Below are positions 61,784 to 64,000 of a stretch of 64,000 bases of DNA, piece after piece. Source of the stretch: Azospirillum brasilense (GTDB taxonomy: Bacteria; Pseudomonadota; Alphaproteobacteria; Azospirillales; Azospirillaceae). Under the pieces are notes generated by a model, which saw only the letters and a list, made by a program, of their open reading frames with translations, was not told the DNA's origin and searched no databases. Position 1 is the first letter of the stretch; every line of letters begins with the position of its first letter. Location of the stretch: contig NZ_QLKQ01000005.1 of NCBI RefSeq assembly GCF_003349955.1, positions 1 through 64,000 of the forward strand, read 5' to 3'. Both the position numbers and the translations under genes were made by a program.

Positions 61784-63793
61784 ATGGGAAAGACGCGTGT
61801 GCTGGTGCTGGGCGGCGGGCTTGGGGGCGTGTCCGCCGCGCTGACTCTCACGGCGACCGAGGCGTTGCGCGAGAAATACGACGTGACGCTGGTCAGCCAT
61901 GGCTGGCGGCTGGGCGGCAAGGGGGCCAGCGGCCGCAACGCCAAGCAGGGCCAGCGCATCGAGGAGCACGGGCTGCACATCTTCCTGGGCTTCTACGACA
62001 ACGCCTTCCGGATGGTGCGCGGCGCCTACGCGGAGTGGGACGAGCCCGCCGACTACGCCTTCCAGACCTGGGAGGACGCCTTCCACCCGCTGTATCAGGT
62101 GACGCTGATGCAGGACATCCCGCGCTTCGGCAAGACCCGCTGGCATTCCTGGAACCTCGATTTCCCCGAGCGCCCCGGCACGCCCGGCGACCCGCGGTCG
62201 CTCGGCCCGAACGGCTTCGCGGCCTTCCTGATCGGCGCGCTGCAGAATCTGGTCGCCAAGCACGACCATCTGCCCGACCATCTCACCGCGAAGCTCGGGC
62301 TGGACGCCCTTGAGAAGGCGCGGGCCCACATCGAGGAGACCGGTGACGGCGCGCTCGACCATGGGCTGATCGTCGATCTGCTCAAGATCGTCCAGAAGGG
62401 TTTCCAGGCGGTCCTGGAACCGCTGCTGAAGCTGTCGGACGAAGGCTGGGAGTTCGCCTGCTTCGCCGATTTCGGCCTCGCCTTCGCCATCGGCTGCTTC
62501 GCCGACGTGCTGCCCTACGGCAAGGACGGCTTCGACCGCATCAACGGCGAGGACTTCCGCGAGTGGCTGCAGAAGAACGGGATTTCCGACAGCTTCGCGT
62601 GGTCGGCGCCGGTGCGCCTGCTCTACGACATGTGCTTCTCCTACAAGAACGGCGAAGCGACCGACGGGCCGGAGAACGCGCGCTTCGCCGCCGGTGCGGC
62701 GGCGGAGATCCTTCTGCTGATGGGCTTCGCCTACAAGGGCGCGCCGCTGTGGAAGATGAACGCCGGCATGGGCGACACCGTCTTCACGCCCGCTTGGTTC
62801 GTGCTGAAGCAGCGCGGGGTGGACATCAAGCTGTTCCACCGCCTGACCAAGCTGGAAACCTCCGAGAACGGGGCCTGGGTGGAGCGGGTGCGCCTGAACC
62901 GGCAGGTCGATCTCGTCAACGGCGCCTATGACCCGTTCGTCAAGGTCGGCTACGGCGACGACGGGAAATGGCTCTACTGCTGGCCGTCCGAGCCGGACTG
63001 GAGCCAGATCGTCGATGGCGACAAGATCCGCGACGCCGGCATCAACCTGGAATCGGTGTTCTGCCACTGCACCGCCGGAGAATCGGTGCTGGAGGTCGGC
63101 AAGGACTTCGACCTCGTCGTGCTGGCCATGCCGCCCGCCGCGCTGGCCGACCCGGCGGCCGAGTTGATGGACGCCAATCTGCGCTTCAAGCAGATGGTCG
63201 AGGTCACCCCGGCGGTGCCGACCCAGGCGGTCCAGCTCTGGATGACGCCGAGCATCGAGGAGATGGGCTGGAAGGCCGGCCCGACCGCCATGACCAGCTA
63301 TGTCGAGGAGTTGGACAGCTGGGGCGAGATGAGCCACCTCATCCCCGCCGAATCCTGGCCGCCCGGCACCGTCAAGGCCGTGGAGTATTTCTGCGGCACC
63401 GCCCGCTGGCCGGCCGGCGCCCCGCCCTACGCCTGCGGCCTGCCGCAGCGGATGGCCGCGGACGTCCGCCGCGACGCCACGCAGTGGCTGAACGCCAACA
63501 TCGGGGTTCTGTGGCCCAACACGGTCAAGGACGGCGTGTTCGACCAAAGCCAGGTCTATTCCTCCTACTACCGCTACAACCTCGACCCGTCGGAACTCTA
63601 CGTGCAGTGCTTCCCGGCGACGGTGGAGACCCGGCTGACGCCGGGCGACAGCGGCTTCGTCAACGCCTTCCTGGCGGGGGACTGGACGCGGACCTGGTTC
63701 AGCGCGGGCAGCGCCGAGATCGCCGTCCTCTCCGGAAAGCAGGCCGCCGAGGCCATCGCCCGTCAGACCATCGACCTCACCCCGTCCGATTGA
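61784..63793 (+). CDS. FAD-dependent amine oxidase/carotenoid desaturase-like protein
   Basis: The product is about 669 aa from ATG 61784. The N-terminal dinucleotide motif is VLVLGGGLGGVSAALTL, followed by RLGGKGASGRNAKQG and EEHGLHIFLGFYDNAFRM, which match phytoene-desaturase/ring-synthase-type flavoproteins. The C-terminal FAD motif is FLAGDWTRTWFSAGSAEIAVLSGKQAAEAI. Such enzymes desaturate or isomerise polyprenoid or other lipid substrates. The next gene encodes a FadL-like outer-membrane porin, supporting a hydrophobic substrate. No other carotenoid genes are visible, so the function is open. Confidence 0.8.
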   Translation: MGKTRVLVLGGGLGGVSAALTLTATEALREKYDVTLVSHGWRLGGKGASGRNAKQGQRIEEHGLHIFLGFYDNAFRMVRGAYAEWDEPADYAFQTWEDAFHPLYQVTLMQDIPRFGKTRWHSWNLDFPERPGTPGDPRSLGPNGFAAFLIGALQNLVAKHDHLPDHLTAKLGLDALEKARAHIEETGDGALDHGLIVDLLKIVQKGFQAVLEPLLKLSDEGWEFACFADFGLAFAIGCFADVLPYGKDGFDRINGEDFREWLQKNGISDSFAWSAPVRLLYDMCFSYKNGEATDGPENARFAAGAAAEILLLMGFAYKGAPLWKMNAGMGDTVFTPAWFVLKQRGVDIKLFHRLTKLETSENGAWVERVRLNRQVDLVNGAYDPFVKVGYGDDGKWLYCWPSEPDWSQIVDGDKIRDAGINLESVFCHCTAGESVLEVGKDFDLVVLAMPPAALADPAAELMDANLRFKQMVEVTPAVPTQAVQLWMTPSIEEMGWKAGPTAMTSYVEELDSWGEMSHLIPAESWPPGTVKAVEYFCGTARWPAGAPPYACGLPQRMAADVRRDATQWLNANIGVLWPNTVKDGVFDQSQVYSSYYRYNLDPSELYVQCFPATVETRLTPGDSGFVNAFLAGDWTRTWFSAGSAEIAVLSGKQAAEAIARQTIDLTPSD

Positions 63794-63806
63794 GAACCCT
63801 GATTCA

Positions 63807-64000
63807 ATGCGCGTAATCGCAGCGTTTGCCGCGGCGGCCACTCTGGCCGCCGCGTTTCCGTCCCATGCCACCGATGTCTACACCTTCGAAGGGTTCGGGG
63901 CCGTGTCCATGGGCATGGGCGGCACCGGGGCGGCGTCCGACATCGGCGGCGCCGCCATGATCCTCAACCCGGCGACCCTGACGCAGCGCTCCTCCTCCTA
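63807..64000 (+). CDS. OmpP1/FadL/TodX-family outer-membrane transporter (5' part only)
   Basis: The first 64 codons are visible from ATG 63807. A Sec signal peptide (VIAAFAAAATLAAAFPSHA) precedes the family N-terminal hatch motif: AVSMGMGGTGAASDIGGAAM then NPATL. FadL-type channels bring hydrophobic compounds such as long-chain fatty acids through the outer membrane. It is 13 bp after the flavoprotein gene, so the two probably work together. The rest lies outside the window. Confidence 0.85.
   Translation, partial: MRVIAAFAAAATLAAAFPSHATDVYTFEGFGAVSMGMGGTGAASDIGGAAMILNPATLTQRSSS

Noticed and set aside
57415..61980. 1521-codon minus-strand frame running through the phosphatase and eutBC genes
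   Set aside because: Only its last 340 codons are a real gene (the binding protein). The upstream part is antisense to three clearly coding genes.

Overview
The window is GC-rich, almost fully coding DNA with short operons, frequent 4-bp ATGA stop/start overlaps and Shine-Dalgarno starts. Gene content and codon use suggest an Azospirillum-like alphaproteobacterium (Rhodospirillales). That assignment comes from overall character, not from a marker gene. I see no rRNA, tRNA, CRISPR array, transposase or integrase. No stretch longer than about 210 bp lacks a gene; the larger gaps (near 6.3, 38.8, 53.8 and 58.5 kb) are described as regulatory regions.

Layout. (1) 1-3449: the edge of a trans-AT polyketide locus, with a FabD-type acyltransferase (leftward, cut by the window edge) divergent from a second acyltransferase/acyl hydrolase and a PfaD-type enoyl reductase. 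(2) 3620-15021: an exopolysaccharide locus holding a flippase, a small secreted protein, an FkbM methyltransferase, a Wzz/GumC co-polymerase with a degenerate kinase domain, a Wza exporter lipoprotein, a GT26 transferase, a Wzy-like polymerase/ligase, a methyltransferase, a WcaJ-type priming transferase and a secreted GH18-like hydrolase. (3) 15035-18333: a GntR/UTRA regulator divergent from a 789-aa PHP/DUF3604 protein. (4) 18400-25277: a 1434-aa hybrid sensor kinase with two kinase cores and three receivers, then an EamA exporter divergent from a MocR-type regulator. (5) 25286-29563: heavy-metal locus with LspA, a ZntA-type P1B ATPase, a divergent MerR regulator with a textbook 19-bp-spacer promoter, and an ACR3/BASS-like carrier.

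(6) 29579-39688: a nine-gene leftward catabolic operon (four-carbon acid-sugar kinase, PdxA2, Fe-alcohol dehydrogenase, DapA-like aldolase, intracellular sialidase-like protein, three-component ABC importer, SDR) with a divergent FadR-type regulator. (7) 39810-48623: a LysR regulator and an eight-gene rightward operon (amidase, CaiB/BaiF CoA-transferase, crotonase, ABC importer, PuuE-like deacetylase, SDR). (8) 48664-53673: a 1342-aa internally duplicated TPR protein and an orphan GH24 endolysin-like protein with a C-terminal membrane anchor. (9) 53880-61667: a DeoR regulator, a Fe3+/aminoethylphosphonate/sugar-phosphate type ABC importer, a divergent inositol-monophosphatase-family phosphatase, and EutBC ethanolamine ammonia-lyase. 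(10) 61784-64000: an FAD amine-oxidase/carotenoid-desaturase-like protein and the start of a FadL/OmpP1 outer-membrane protein.

The window as a whole looks like an accessory or chromid-type region rich in substrate-specific import and catabolism modules, each paired with its own regulator. The most novel-looking units are the nine-gene acid-sugar operon with a cytoplasmic sialidase-like protein, the amidase/CoA-transferase operon, and the importer-phosphatase-EutBC block, which could be a phosphoethanolamine utilisation pathway.
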